64,000 nt of DNA. Source: Paracoccus endophyticus (GTDB lineage: Bacteria; Pseudomonadota; Alphaproteobacteria; Rhodobacterales; Rhodobacteraceae). The stretch is from the NCBI RefSeq assembly GCF_003286075.1, contig NZ_QLUV01000009.1, positions 62,001 to 126,000 on the forward strand, read 5' to 3'. Made by a program: the position numbers and the translations under genes. Below the pieces are notes generated by a model, which had not been told where the DNA came from, did not search any database, and saw nothing but the letters and a program-made list of their open reading frames with translations. Shown piece after piece: positions 10,130-19,269 of this stretch. Each line of letters opens with the position of its first letter. The first letter of the stretch is position 1.

Positions 10130-11071
10130 ATGACAATCCGCCGCACCCTGACCGCACTGGTCCTGACCAGCGCGCTGGCCGGCCCCGCGCTGGCCGCCGA
10201 CCCGGAATCCTGCAAGACAGTGCGCTTTTCGGACGTGGGCTGGTCCGACATCACCGCCACCACCGCCCTGGCGACGACGGTTCTGCAGGCGCTGGGGTAC
10301 GAGACCGAGATCAAGGTGCTGTCGGTGCCGGTGACCTACACGGCCCTGTCCACCGACGATGTGGACGTGTTCCTGGGCAACTGGATGCCCACGATGGAGG
10401 CCGACATCAAACCCTATGCCGAGGCTGGGACGGTGGACACGGTCCGCACCAACCTGACGGGGGCGAAGTACACGCTGGCCACAAACAAGATCGGGGCTGA
10501 CCTGGGAATCAGGGATTTCCCCTCGATCGCGGCGCACAAGGATGCGCTGGAGGGCAAGATCTACGGCATCGAGCCGGGCAACGACGGCAACCGGTTGCTG
10601 CTGGACATGGTGGCGCAGGACAAGTTCGGCCTGGGCGCCTGGGAGGTCGTCGAAAGCTCGGAACAGGGGATGCTGGCGCAGGTCCAGCGCGCGGACGCCG
10701 CCGGCGAGCCGATCGTCTTTCTGGGGTGGGAGCCGCATCCGATGAACACCCAGTTCACCCTGACCTATCTTGAGGGCGGCGACGAGGTGTTCGGCCCGAA
10801 CCTGGGCGGGGCCGAGGTGCGGACCAACACCCGCGCGGGCTATGTCGCGGAGTGCCCCAACGTCGGCAGGTTCCTACAGAACCTGGTCTTTACGCTGCCG
10901 ATGGAAAACGAGGTCATGGCCGCGATCCTGAACGACGGCCAGCAGCCCGGCGATGCCGCAATGGCCTGGCTGAAGGCCCATCCCGACGCGGCCGCGCCCT
11001 GGCTGGACGGCGTCACGACGTTCGACGGGGGCGATGGCGCCGCCGCGCTGACCGCGGCGCTGGGCGACTGA
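10130..11071 (+). CDS. choX: Choline ABC transporter, periplasmic binding protein
   Basis: The precursor has 313 residues with a clear signal peptide (about 1-22, cleavage after PALA). It belongs to the OpuAC/ProX-type quaternary amine binding proteins. GWSDITATTALATTVLQ, FLGNWMP and VFLGWEPHPMN include the aromatic residues expected to cage a trimethylammonium group. Placement next to betIBA favours choline over betaine as ligand. The start at 10130 follows GGGGAGA and the hydrophobic signal begins at once. It is the first gene of choXWV, 5 bases ahead of choW. Confidence 0.92.
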   Translation: MTIRRTLTALVLTSALAGPALAADPESCKTVRFSDVGWSDITATTALATTVLQALGYETEIKVLSVPVTYTALSTDDVDVFLGNWMPTMEADIKPYAEAGTVDTVRTNLTGAKYTLATNKIGADLGIRDFPSIAAHKDALEGKIYGIEPGNDGNRLLLDMVAQDKFGLGAWEVVESSEQGMLAQVQRADAAGEPIVFLGWEPHPMNTQFTLTYLEGGDEVFGPNLGGAEVRTNTRAGYVAECPNVGRFLQNLVFTLPMENEVMAAILNDGQQPGDAAMAWLKAHPDAAAPWLDGVTTFDGGDGAAALTAALGD

Positions 11072-11075
11072 CGCG

Positions 11076-11924
11076 ATGGAATGGCTGATGGCGCTGCTGA
11101 CCGACCACAAGCTGCCGGTCGGCAGGACGGCCAAGATCGTCTTCGACTGGCTCAAGGCCAATGCCGCCCCGTTCTTCGACGCGGTCGCGGCGGGGCTGGA
11201 AGGGCTGATCGCCGCCTTTGAACGCGCGCTGGAGTTTCCGCATCCGCTGGTCTTCACGGCGCTGGCCGCCGCCCTGACCTGGGCGATCCGGCGCAACCTT
11301 GCGACCTGCCTGCTGGTCGCGGCCGGGTTCCTGTTCATCCTGAACCAGGGATACTGGGACGAGACGATGCAGTCGCTGACGCTCGTGCTGGCCGCGGGCG
11401 TGGTCTGCATGGCACTGGGCGTGCCGCTTGGCATCGCCGCCGCGCACCGTCCCCGGCTTTACGACTGGATGCAGCCGGTGCTGGACCTGATGCAGACGCT
11501 GCCGACCTTTGTCTATCTGATCCCGGCCATCGTGTTCTTCGGCATCGGGTCGGTGCCCGGCCTGATCGCGACCGTGATCTTCGTGCTGCCCGCGCCGATC
11601 CGGCTGACGCATCTGGGCATCGCCTCGACCCCCACCGAGTTGGTCGAGGCCGCGCGATCGTTCGGCGCCACCCCCCGGCAACTGTTGTGGAAGGTCGAGT
11701 TGCCCAGCGCGCTGCCGCAGATCATGACCGGGTTGAACCAGACCATCATGCTGTCGCTGTCGATGGTCGTCATCGCGGCGCTGGTCGGCGCGTCCGGGCT
11801 GGGCGTGCCGGTGGTCCGCGCGCTCAACAGCGTCAACACGGCGATGGGGTTCGAAAGCGGCTTCGTCATCGTCGTCGTGGCCGTCATCCTGGACCGGATG
11901 CTGAAGTTCGGGGGACGCACATGA
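11076..11924 (+). CDS. choW: Choline ABC transporter, permease
   Basis: This 282-residue inner-membrane permease of the ProW/OpuAB type has at least six hydrophobic segments. The coupling-helix region (ARSFGATPRQLLWKVELPSA) contains the EAA-like motif that contacts the ATPase. It lies 5 bases after choX, and its stop codon overlaps the choV start as ATGA. It works with ChoX and ChoV to import choline. Confidence 0.92.
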   Translation: MEWLMALLTDHKLPVGRTAKIVFDWLKANAAPFFDAVAAGLEGLIAAFERALEFPHPLVFTALAAALTWAIRRNLATCLLVAAGFLFILNQGYWDETMQSLTLVLAAGVVCMALGVPLGIAAAHRPRLYDWMQPVLDLMQTLPTFVYLIPAIVFFGIGSVPGLIATVIFVLPAPIRLTHLGIASTPTELVEAARSFGATPRQLLWKVELPSALPQIMTGLNQTIMLSLSMVVIAALVGASGLGVPVVRALNSVNTAMGFESGFVIVVVAVILDRMLKFGGRT

Positions 11925-12925
11925 ACGCGGTCGAGTTCGACAACGTCAGCATCGTCTTTGGCGACCGGCCGCAGGCCGCGCTGCCGCTGATGGACCAGGG
12001 GCTGGACCGCGGCGCGATCCGGGCCGAGACCGGGCAGGTTCTGGGCGTGCACGACTGCCGGCTGGACGTGGCGCAGGGCGAGATCGTGGTGCTGATGGGC
12101 CTCAGCGGATCGGGGAAATCGACGCTGCTGCGGGCCGTGAACGCGCTGAACCCGGTGTGCCGGGGCGAGGTGCGCCTGCTGGCCGGGGACCGCATGGTCA
12201 GCGTGACCCACGCCGATCCCAAGTCCCTGCGCGAGATCCGCCTGCGCCATGTGGCGATGGTGTTCCAGCAATTCGGCCTGCTGCCATGGCGGACGGTGCG
12301 CGAGAACGTCGGCCTGGGGCTGGAGCTGGCCGGCATGGCCAAGGCCGAACGCCGCGCGCGGGTGAACGAGCAGCTGGCGACGGTGGGGCTGGCCGACTGG
12401 GCCGACCGGCGGGTGGGCGATCTGTCGGGCGGCATGCAGCAGCGCGTGGGACTGGCGCGGGCCTTTGCCACCGAGGCCCCGATCCTGCTGATGGACGAGC
12501 CGTTCTCGGCCCTCGATCCCCTGATCCGCGCCCGTCTTCAGGACGAACTGCTGGAGTTGCAGCAGAAATTCCGCCGCACCATCATCTTCGTCAGCCACGA
12601 TCTGGACGAGGCGTTCAAGCTGGGCAACCGCATCGCCCTGATGGAGGGCGGGCATATCGTGCAGGTCGGCACCGCCCGCCAGATCATCCAGAACCCGATC
12701 AGCGAATATGTCGAGCAGTTCGTGGCCCACATGAACCCGATGGCGGTGCTGACCGCCGCCGACCTGGCCGAACCCGGCGAGGCGGCGGGCGCGCCCCTGC
12801 CGCGCGAACTGCCCGCGCGGCAGGTCATGGCCGCGCTGGCGGACAGCGACGCGCGGCCTGTGACGGGGGGCGGGCGAGTGACGCGCGAGTCGGTCCTGGA
12901 ACGGCTGCTCGACCCGCGCCGCTAA
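11921..12925 (+). CDS. choV: Choline ABC transporter, ATP-binding protein
   Basis: The protein has 334 residues. The Walker A motif is GLSGSGKST, the Q-loop VFQQFGLLPW, the signature LSGGMQQR, and Walker B ILLMDEPFSALDP is followed by the switch histidine (VSHDLDEA). The N-terminal 50 residues are longer than in a minimal ATPase, as in ProV-type proteins. A C-terminal extension of about 70 residues follows the nucleotide-binding domain but is too short for the two complete CBS domains of ProV. The ATG at 11921 overlaps the choW stop. Confidence 0.92.
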   Translation: MNAVEFDNVSIVFGDRPQAALPLMDQGLDRGAIRAETGQVLGVHDCRLDVAQGEIVVLMGLSGSGKSTLLRAVNALNPVCRGEVRLLAGDRMVSVTHADPKSLREIRLRHVAMVFQQFGLLPWRTVRENVGLGLELAGMAKAERRARVNEQLATVGLADWADRRVGDLSGGMQQRVGLARAFATEAPILLMDEPFSALDPLIRARLQDELLELQQKFRRTIIFVSHDLDEAFKLGNRIALMEGGHIVQVGTARQIIQNPISEYVEQFVAHMNPMAVLTAADLAEPGEAAGAPLPRELPARQVMAALADSDARPVTGGGRVTRESVLERLLDPRR

Positions 12926-12931
12926 GCGCCC

Positions 12932-13297
12932 CTACGGGGCGGTGAATTGCAGGCTGTCCACCGGCAGTTCCATCACCGCCTGCATCGGCTGGTCGCCGTC
13001 CTCGGAAAAGGCGAAGACGTGCAGCGCCTCGCCGTGCAGGACCAGCCGGCAGAACCGCCCCGGCTGCGCCATCGCGGGCGGGCATTCGGCCAGGTCGGCG
13101 TGATTGACCGTCGCCTCGAACGTGGCATAGCTCATCACCGCCATGGGCACGGGCCGCGCCGGCGCCAGGTTGATGGGGGCCGCGACATGCTCGGTCTGCG
13201 GGCCGGTCTTGTATTCCCCCGGCTGCGAGGCCGCCGCGGGCAGCACCGTCGCGGGCAGCGCCATCAGGCACAGGGCAAGGGTCAGTCTATGGGTCAT
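12932..13297 (-). CDS. Small secreted protein of unknown function
   Basis: The predicted product has 121 residues with a typical signal peptide (TLALCLMALPATVLPAAAS). The mature part of about 95 residues contains two cysteines (ECPPAM and RFCRLV) that could form a disulfide. I recognise no domain. I preferred the ATG at 13297 because GGAGTG lies eight bases before it; a GTG nine bases upstream is an alternative. It is convergent with choV (6 bases apart) and divergent from nrdJ. No function is proposed. Confidence 0.75.
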   Translation of the reverse strand: MTHRLTLALCLMALPATVLPAAASQPGEYKTGPQTEHVAAPINLAPARPVPMAVMSYATFEATVNHADLAECPPAMAQPGRFCRLVLHGEALHVFAFSEDGDQPMQAVMELPVDSLQFTAP

Positions 13298-13478
13298 GCC
13301 GGACACTCCATGGCATTGCGTGCGGGTTGTTTACAGAAAGACTTGGTTTCTGGAAAGCGACATTTTGGCAGCGCCCCGCCGCGGTGTGCGTCGCGCCCGG
13401 ACACGCCCGCTTTACCACTCGCCTTCGTTCGGGCATGAGATCGGCCCTGCCCCCAGACACCAGCCGCCAGGACATCCC

Positions 13479-15719
13479 ATGACCCGCTTTGCCGCCCCCA
13501 TCGCCGAGCAGATCTGGGACATGAAATATCGCCTTCGCGATTCCGACGGCACGGCGCTGGACGCCTCGGTCGAGGAGACATGGCGCCGTGTCGCCCGCGA
13601 CCTGGCCCGCCCCGAGGCCGACCCCGCCGCATGGGAGGAACGGTTCTACGCCGCACTGGTCGATTTCCGGTTCCTGCCCGCAGGGCGCATCCTGGCCGGT
13701 GCCGGGACGGGCCGGTCGGTCACACTGTTCAACTGCTTCGTCATGGGCACCATCCCCGACAGCATGGGCGGCATCTTCGAGGCGCTGCGCGAGGCCGCGC
13801 TGACCATGCAGCAGGGCGGCGGCATCGGCTATGACTTCAGCACCATCCGCCCCCGCGGGGCCGAGGTGAAGGGCGTCGCCGCCGACGCGTCCGGCCCGCT
13901 GTCGTTCATGGACGTGTGGGACGCGATGTGCCGCACGATCATGTCGGCCGGATCGCGGCGCGGCGCGATGATGGCCACGATGCGCTGCGACCATCCCGAC
14001 ATCGAGGCGTTCATCGCCGCCAAGCAGGACAGCGCCCGGCTGCGGATGTTCAACCTGTCGGTGCTGGTCACGGATGCCTTCATGGCCGCGCTCAGGGCCG
14101 ACGGCGACTGGCCGCTGATGTTCGAGGGCACCGTTTACCGCACCGTCCGTGCCCGCGACCTGTGGGACCGGATCATGCGCGCGACCTATGACTATGCCGA
14201 GCCGGGGGTGATCTTCATCGACCGGATCAACGCGGCCAACAACCTGCACTATGTCGAAAGGATCGCCGCGACGAATCCCTGCGGCGAACAGCCCCTGCCC
14301 CCCTATGGCGCGTGCCTGCTGGGGTCGATCAACCTGGCGCGGCTGGTGACGGACCCGTTCGGCCCCGAGGCCGCGCTGGACCTGGACGCGCTGGACGACC
14401 TGGTGGCGACCGCCGTACGGATGATGGACAATGTCGTGGACGCCAGCCGCTTTCCCCTGCCCCAGCAGGCGGCCGAGGCGCGTGCCAAGCGCCGCATCGG
14501 CCTGGGCGTGACGGGGCTCGCCGACGCGCTGATGATGGTCGGCCTGCGCTATGGCGCGCCCGAGGCGGTGGCCGCGACCGGCGACTGGATGCGGCGCATC
14601 GCCCGCGCGGCCTATCTGACCAGCGCCGCGCTGGCCCGCGACAAGGGACCGTTTCCGCTGTTCGACGCCGAGGCCTATCTGGCGTCGGGCTTCATGCAGG
14701 GCATGGACGAGGACGTGCGCGAGGCGGTCCGCACCCACGGCATCCGCAACGCGCTGCTGACCAGCGTGGCGCCCACCGGCACCATCAGCCTTTACGCCGG
14801 CAACGTCAGTTCCGGGATCGAGCCGGTGTTCGCCCACGCCTATACGCGCAAGGTGCTGCAAAAGGACGGCACCCGGACCGAGGAGGAGGTCGTCGATTAC
14901 GCCGTCGCGCTGTGGCGCGAACGGATGGGGGACGCGCCGGTTCCCGCGCATTTCGTGGACGCGCAGACGCTGTCGCCGCTGGATCACGTCGCCATGCAGG
15001 CAGCGGCGCAACGCTGGGTGGACAGCTCGATCTCCAAGACGATCAACTGCCCCGAGGACATCTCGTTCCAGGATTTCAAGGACGTGTACCTTGCCGCCTG
15101 GGACGGGGGCTGCAAGGGCTGCACCACCTATCGCCCCAACGACGTCACCGGGTCGGTGCTGTCGGTGGCCTCCGACAAGCCCGCGCCGGTCCCCCGCGCC
15201 TATCTGGACACCCCGATGGACCGCCCGCAGGCGCTGGAGGGGGCGACCTACAAGCTCAAGTTCCCCGGCAGCGAGCATGCCATCTACATCACCCTGAACG
15301 ATATCGTGGACGGCGGGCAGCGCCGGCCGTTCGAGGTGTTCATCAACTCGAAGAACATGGAGCATTACGCCTGGACAGTGGCGTTGACGCGAATGATCTC
15401 GGCGGTGTTCCGGCGCGGCGGCGACGTGTCCTTTGTCGTCGAGGAGCTGAAGGCGGTCTTTGATCCCCGCGGCGGCGCCTGGATGGAGGGGCGCTATGTC
15501 CCGTCGATCCTGGCTGCGATCGGGGGCGTGATCGAGCGCCACATGGTCGCCATCGGGTTCCTGGCGGCCGAGGGCGCGGGCCTGAAGTCAGACCCCACCG
15601 CCGACGACGCGGCCGACCGCCCACGCGGCCCCGCCTGCCCCGCCTGCGGCGCACCGGGAATGCGGATGGTCGAGGGCTGCATGACCTGCCCGACCTGCGG
15701 GCACAGCAAGTGCGGCTAG
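13479..15719 (+). CDS. nrdJ: Class II (B12-dependent) ribonucleotide reductase
   Basis: This 746-residue enzyme reduces ribonucleotides using adenosylcobalamin, independent of oxygen. Active-site features include LFNCFV (substrate-site cysteine), NPCGEQPL (the N-x-C-x-E radical motif) and the PTGTISLYAGNVSSG loop. The C-terminus carries a zinc-ribbon-like tail (CPACG, then CPTCGHSKCG) whose last cysteines probably shuttle reducing equivalents. The ATG at 13479 is where homology starts. I saw no cobalamin riboswitch and no convincing NrdR box in the 180-base upstream region. The next gene starts one base after the stop. Confidence 0.95.
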   Translation: MTRFAAPIAEQIWDMKYRLRDSDGTALDASVEETWRRVARDLARPEADPAAWEERFYAALVDFRFLPAGRILAGAGTGRSVTLFNCFVMGTIPDSMGGIFEALREAALTMQQGGGIGYDFSTIRPRGAEVKGVAADASGPLSFMDVWDAMCRTIMSAGSRRGAMMATMRCDHPDIEAFIAAKQDSARLRMFNLSVLVTDAFMAALRADGDWPLMFEGTVYRTVRARDLWDRIMRATYDYAEPGVIFIDRINAANNLHYVERIAATNPCGEQPLPPYGACLLGSINLARLVTDPFGPEAALDLDALDDLVATAVRMMDNVVDASRFPLPQQAAEARAKRRIGLGVTGLADALMMVGLRYGAPEAVAATGDWMRRIARAAYLTSAALARDKGPFPLFDAEAYLASGFMQGMDEDVREAVRTHGIRNALLTSVAPTGTISLYAGNVSSGIEPVFAHAYTRKVLQKDGTRTEEEVVDYAVALWRERMGDAPVPAHFVDAQTLSPLDHVAMQAAAQRWVDSSISKTINCPEDISFQDFKDVYLAAWDGGCKGCTTYRPNDVTGSVLSVASDKPAPVPRAYLDTPMDRPQALEGATYKLKFPGSEHAIYITLNDIVDGGQRRPFEVFINSKNMEHYAWTVALTRMISAVFRRGGDVSFVVEELKAVFDPRGGAWMEGRYVPSILAAIGGVIERHMVAIGFLAAEGAGLKSDPTADDAADRPRGPACPACGAPGMRMVEGCMTCPTCGHSKCG

Positions 15720-15720
15720 G

Positions 15721-16662
15721 ATGACGGCGTCCTTCAGCCCGCGTTTCGCCCAGACCTCGGACCGGGCGGTGATCGTCGCGTGCGACGCGAATTACCTGCC
15801 CTATGCGGGCGTGGTGGCGCGGCAGCTGGCCGCGGTGCCCGGCCGCGACTTCGACGTGCTGATCGGCGGGCCCGAGGCGCTGGACCTGCCGGGCGCGCTG
15901 CACGCCGCGGGGATCGGCCATGTCGCGGCCCGCGACGCCGGGCTGATCGAGGCGCTGCCCACGGACGCCCGGCGGTCGGTCGCGACCTACATGGAAATCT
16001 TTCTGGCCCGCGCACTGGCCGGGCGGTGGCGGCGCATCCTGGTTCTTGACGCCGACATCCTGTTCGAGCGTGGCGATCCGGGGCGGCTGCTGTCGGCGGA
16101 CATGCGCGGGCGCGCGGTCGCGGCGGTGCGCGACAACCGCCAGTGGCGCCAGCCGCGCAAGAAGACACCCGAGTTCCGGGCGCTGGGCTGGCCTGCCGCG
16201 CCCTATTTCAACGCGGGCGTGGTGATGATCGACACCGACGCCTGGGCCGCGCAGGACATGCCCGCCCGCAGCGCTGCCTTTGCCCGCCGGCATCTGGCCG
16301 GGCTGGGCCGTGACCAGGCGCTGATCAACGGCGTCCTGCACGGCGACTGGACCGAGATCAGCCCGTTGTGGAACTGGCAGTTCACATGGGCCTCGGCCCA
16401 TCTGACGGCCATGGCGGACCCGTGCCTGGTGCATTTCATCGGGCCGGAAAAGCCCTGGCTGGCGCGGTCCGCGGGCATCGTCCCGATGCGCTGGCGCAGC
16501 CTTTATGCGGGCGTATCGGACGCGCCCGACCTGACCGCGCGGCACTGGCCGGACCGGCGGCGGCTGGGGCGGGCGTTGCTGCGCCAGTGGCGCGCGTCCG
16601 GCGTGATGCTGGATTACCTCGGCCGGTTCGCGGACGAGTATACGCTGCTCGACCCGCGCTAG
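15721..16662 (+). CDS. GT8-like glycosyltransferase
   Basis: The 313-residue protein resembles family 8 glycosyltransferases. An N-terminal Rossmann-like half leads to D110-A-D112 in LVLDADILF, the metal and nucleotide-sugar binding DxD motif. FNAGVVMIDTDAW and the DQALINGVL stretch are typical of the acceptor half. It starts one base after the nrdJ stop and may be read through from it. It overlaps the convergent ChaC-like gene by 4 bases. The acceptor (lipopolysaccharide, exopolysaccharide or other) cannot be deduced. Confidence 0.8.
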   Translation: MTASFSPRFAQTSDRAVIVACDANYLPYAGVVARQLAAVPGRDFDVLIGGPEALDLPGALHAAGIGHVAARDAGLIEALPTDARRSVATYMEIFLARALAGRWRRILVLDADILFERGDPGRLLSADMRGRAVAAVRDNRQWRQPRKKTPEFRALGWPAAPYFNAGVVMIDTDAWAAQDMPARSAAFARRHLAGLGRDQALINGVLHGDWTEISPLWNWQFTWASAHLTAMADPCLVHFIGPEKPWLARSAGIVPMRWRSLYAGVSDAPDLTARHWPDRRRLGRALLRQWRASGVMLDYLGRFADEYTLLDPR

Positions 16663-17207
16663 GGGCAGCGGCCCCCCTCGATCGCGCGCACCTGGGCGGC
16701 CAGGGTTTCCAGCGCCGGGTCGGGGATGCCCATTTCGGCCAGATGCGCCACCGTGTTGTAGAGATAGTCCGTGTTCGGTCCCCGCCCGCCGCGCGCCCCC
16801 GCGATGATCGCAGCCTGCTCGGCGGGCGTCAGGTGGCCGGCATACTGCCAGTGTTCGCGTCGCATCACATAGCCCAGCGCCTCGACCCGCCGGCCGTCGG
16901 CCAGGGCCAGCGGCAGCATCGCCTCGGCATAGGCCTGGGTCACAAGCTCTCGGGTGCGCAAGCCCGCCACGACCTCGGGCCAGATCGCCTCGTCCACGCG
17001 CAGCGCGACGCCGGTGCAGACGCGTCTGGGGTCGGCGTCCAGCCCCAGCACCAGCCCGGGCCGCTGTTCGGTGCCGCGGTGGCAGATGGACAGCAGGCAA
17101 AAGCTGCGCCGCCAGCCCTCTGCCTGCGCGATCACCCGCTCGGCCACCGGGAAATCCGGCGCCCACATCAGCGAGCCATAGCCAAACACCCAGCGCCCTG
17201 CGTCCAT
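16659..17207 (-). CDS. ChaC-like gamma-glutamylcyclotransferase
   Basis: The protein has 182 residues. The substrate loop YGSLMW at residues 10-15 is diagnostic of the gamma-glutamylcyclotransferase fold, and conserved glutamates such as E114 in YAEAMLP are candidates for catalysis. ChaC enzymes release 5-oxoproline from glutathione in the cytoplasm. The ATG at 17207 is preceded by GGACAGGGG. The gene is monocistronic and convergent with the glycosyltransferase gene. Confidence 0.88.
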   Translation of the reverse strand: MDAGRWVFGYGSLMWAPDFPVAERVIAQAEGWRRSFCLLSICHRGTEQRPGLVLGLDADPRRVCTGVALRVDEAIWPEVVAGLRTRELVTQAYAEAMLPLALADGRRVEALGYVMRREHWQYAGHLTPAEQAAIIAGARGGRGPNTDYLYNTVAHLAEMGIPDPALETLAAQVRAIEGGRCP

Positions 17208-17277
17208 CCCCTGTCCTTTCACCGGACCGCAGGGTACGTCTGTCCCGGCCATCCTGCCAAGAGGGGCGAAAACACGA

Positions 17278-18312
17278 ATGCGGACCCTGTTGCTGATCGT
17301 GATCCTGCTGGGCGGGGGCCTTGCGACCGCATGGGTGGGGGGCGAGACCTGGCTGTCGCGCGCGGTCGCGCAGCGCATCGCCGACGATCCGCAGATCGCC
17401 GCCGCGGGCGTCGAGCCCCTGCGCGAGCTGCTCCGCGTGGGCCTGTCGCTGACCGATGTCGCCGTCGAGACGCCGCAGGGCCCGGTCCAGCTGCCGGCGC
17501 TGGAGCTGTGGGCCGCGCCGACCGCGCCGACCCAGTTCCACGCCGCCCTGCCCGCGCGCATGACGCTGCCGCTGGCGGGCGTGCCGCGCGAGGTCGCGGC
17601 GGACAATGCGGTGCTGACCCTGCGGGTGGTGCCGACCAGCGGCATGGCGATCGGCCGGGCGGCGGTGGAGAGCGGTCCCGTGGCGCTGGACGGCGCGCCG
17701 CTGGCCGACACTGTGCAGGTCGACGCGCGCCTGACCCCCATGGGCGCAGGCGCCCCGCCCGGCGCGGCCGCGGCCTATGATGTGGCGGTGGCGCTTAGCG
17801 GTCTGACGCCTGCGGCGCTGCCCGGCCTGCCCGCGCCCGCCACCGCCGCCCTGGCCGCGCTGGGGCGGCTTTCGGCAGACGGCACCACGCGGCTGTTCCT
17901 GACCGGCCCGCTGGTCGCAGGCGGCCGGCAGGGCGCGGCGGACCCGGCGCTGCGCGGGCTGGCCAGCGACGGCGTGTCGCTGGGGCTGGGCGGGCTGTCG
18001 CTGCGGCTGGCCGGGCATCTGTCCATCCGCGACGACGGCCGCCCCGAGGGGGCGGTGTTTGTCGATACCGCCGACGCCCCGAGGTTCCTGCGGCTGGCGG
18101 CCGATCTTGGGATCATCCCCCGGCCGGTCGTGCCGCTGGCCATTGCGGCGCTGGCCACGGCCGCCGCGGCCGAGGTGCCGTTGCCCTTGGGCGTCACGCC
18201 GCCCCCGCCCCTTGCAAAGGGCGCGCTGCGCCTGCCCCTGGTCTTCCGCAACGGCCGCATGACCCTGGGCCCGGTGCCGCTGGGCAACGCGCCGGTGCTG
18301 TCAGTCCGCTGA
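17278..18312 (+). CDS. DUF2125 family membrane-anchored protein
   Basis: This 344-residue protein has one N-terminal hydrophobic segment (LLLIVILLGGGLATAWVGG) that acts as anchor or uncleaved signal. A long periplasmic beta-rich region rich in Ala, Gly, Leu and Pro follows. It resembles alphaproteobacterial DUF2125 proteins of unknown role. The 3' end overlaps the convergent tyrC by 12 bases. Confidence 0.75.
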   Translation: MRTLLLIVILLGGGLATAWVGGETWLSRAVAQRIADDPQIAAAGVEPLRELLRVGLSLTDVAVETPQGPVQLPALELWAAPTAPTQFHAALPARMTLPLAGVPREVAADNAVLTLRVVPTSGMAIGRAAVESGPVALDGAPLADTVQVDARLTPMGAGAPPGAAAAYDVAVALSGLTPAALPGLPAPATAALAALGRLSADGTTRLFLTGPLVAGGRQGAADPALRGLASDGVSLGLGGLSLRLAGHLSIRDDGRPEGAVFVDTADAPRFLRLAADLGIIPRPVVPLAIAALATAAAAEVPLPLGVTPPPPLAKGALRLPLVFRNGRMTLGPVPLGNAPVLSVR

Positions 18313-19269
18313 GGCCGCGCCCGGCACGGGCACCGCCGGCGTGCGGCCGAAATCCGGCTGCGCGGTGTCCTGCCCGGCCTCGATGATGCCGCGGCGGATG
18401 GCGCGCGTGCGGGTGAAATAATCGTGCAGCTGCTGGCCGTCGCCCATGCGGATGGCGCGCTGCAGGACGAACAGTTCCTCGGCAAAGCGGCCCAGGATGT
18501 CCAGGGTCGCGTCCTTGTTGTGCAGGAACACGTCGCGCCACATCGTCGGGTCCGACGCCGCAATCCGGGTGAAATCCCGGAACCCCGCGGCGGAATAGCG
18601 GATCACCTCGGATTCGGTGACGCGGCGAAGGTGGTCGGCCACGCCCACCATCGTATAGGCGATCAGGTGCGGCGCGTGGCTGGTCACGGCCAGCACCAGG
18701 TCGTGATGCGCAGGCTCCATCAGATCGACGTTGGCGCCCATGGCGCGGACCAGCCCGGACAACCGCTCGACTGCGGCGGCATCCCCGCCGGGCGGCGGGG
18801 TCAGCAGCCACCAGCGATTGCGGAACAGTCCGGCAAAGCCCGACCGGGGGCCGGAATGCTCGGTGCCCGCCAGCGGATGGCCGGGAACGAAATGGACGCC
18901 CGCCGGAACATGCGGGGCGACGGCGTCGATCACCGCCTGCTTGACCGAGCCGACATCGGTCAGGATCGCGCCCGGTTCCAGATAGGGCGCGATCTCGGCC
19001 GCGACAGCGCCCATGGCGCCGACCGGCACGGCCAGCACCACCAGGTCGGCCCCCGCCACCGCCTCGGCCGCGCTGTCGTGGACGCTGTCCACCAGGCCGA
19101 TCTCGGCGGCGACGGCGCGCGTTTCCGCGGACCGGGCGTGGCCTGCGATGTGATGCGCCAGCCCGCCCTGCCGCATGGCATGGGCCATGGACCCGGCGAT
19201 CAGCCCCAGGCCGATCAGCGCCACGCGGCGGAACGGCACGAAGGCAGCGGGCGCGGGCGCGGCGGTCAT
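18301..19269 (-). CDS. tyrC: Prephenate/arogenate dehydrogenase
   Basis: The 322-residue protein acts in tyrosine synthesis, oxidatively decarboxylating prephenate or arogenate. The NAD(P)-binding motif GLGLIAGS is near residues 20-27. [13 protein letters not shown] and the helical C-terminal half containing [16 protein letters not shown] are typical of the TyrA family. No chorismate mutase domain is fused. The ATG overlaps the hisC stop as ATGA. Pairing with an HisC-type aminotransferase suggests the arogenate/prephenate route. Confidence 0.92.
   Translation of the reverse strand: MTAAPAPAAFVPFRRVALIGLGLIAGSMAHAMRQGGLAHHIAGHARSAETRAVAAEIGLVDSVHDSAAEAVAGADLVVLAVPVGAMGAVAAEIAPYLEPGAILTDVGSVKQAVIDAVAPHVPAGVHFVPGHPLAGTEHSGPRSGFAGLFRNRWWLLTPPPGGDAAAVERLSGLVRAMGANVDLMEPAHHDLVLAVTSHAPHLIAYTMVGVADHLRRVTESEVIRYSAAGFRDFTRIAASDPTMWRDVFLHNKDATLDILGRFAEELFVLQRAIRMGDGQQLHDYFTRTRAIRRGIIEAGQDTAQPDFGRTPAVPVPGAASAD

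Noticed and set aside
13143..13478. An N-terminal extension of the ribonucleotide reductase frame
   Set aside because: It overlaps the divergent secreted-protein gene and the shared promoter region. Homology begins at the ATG at 13479.
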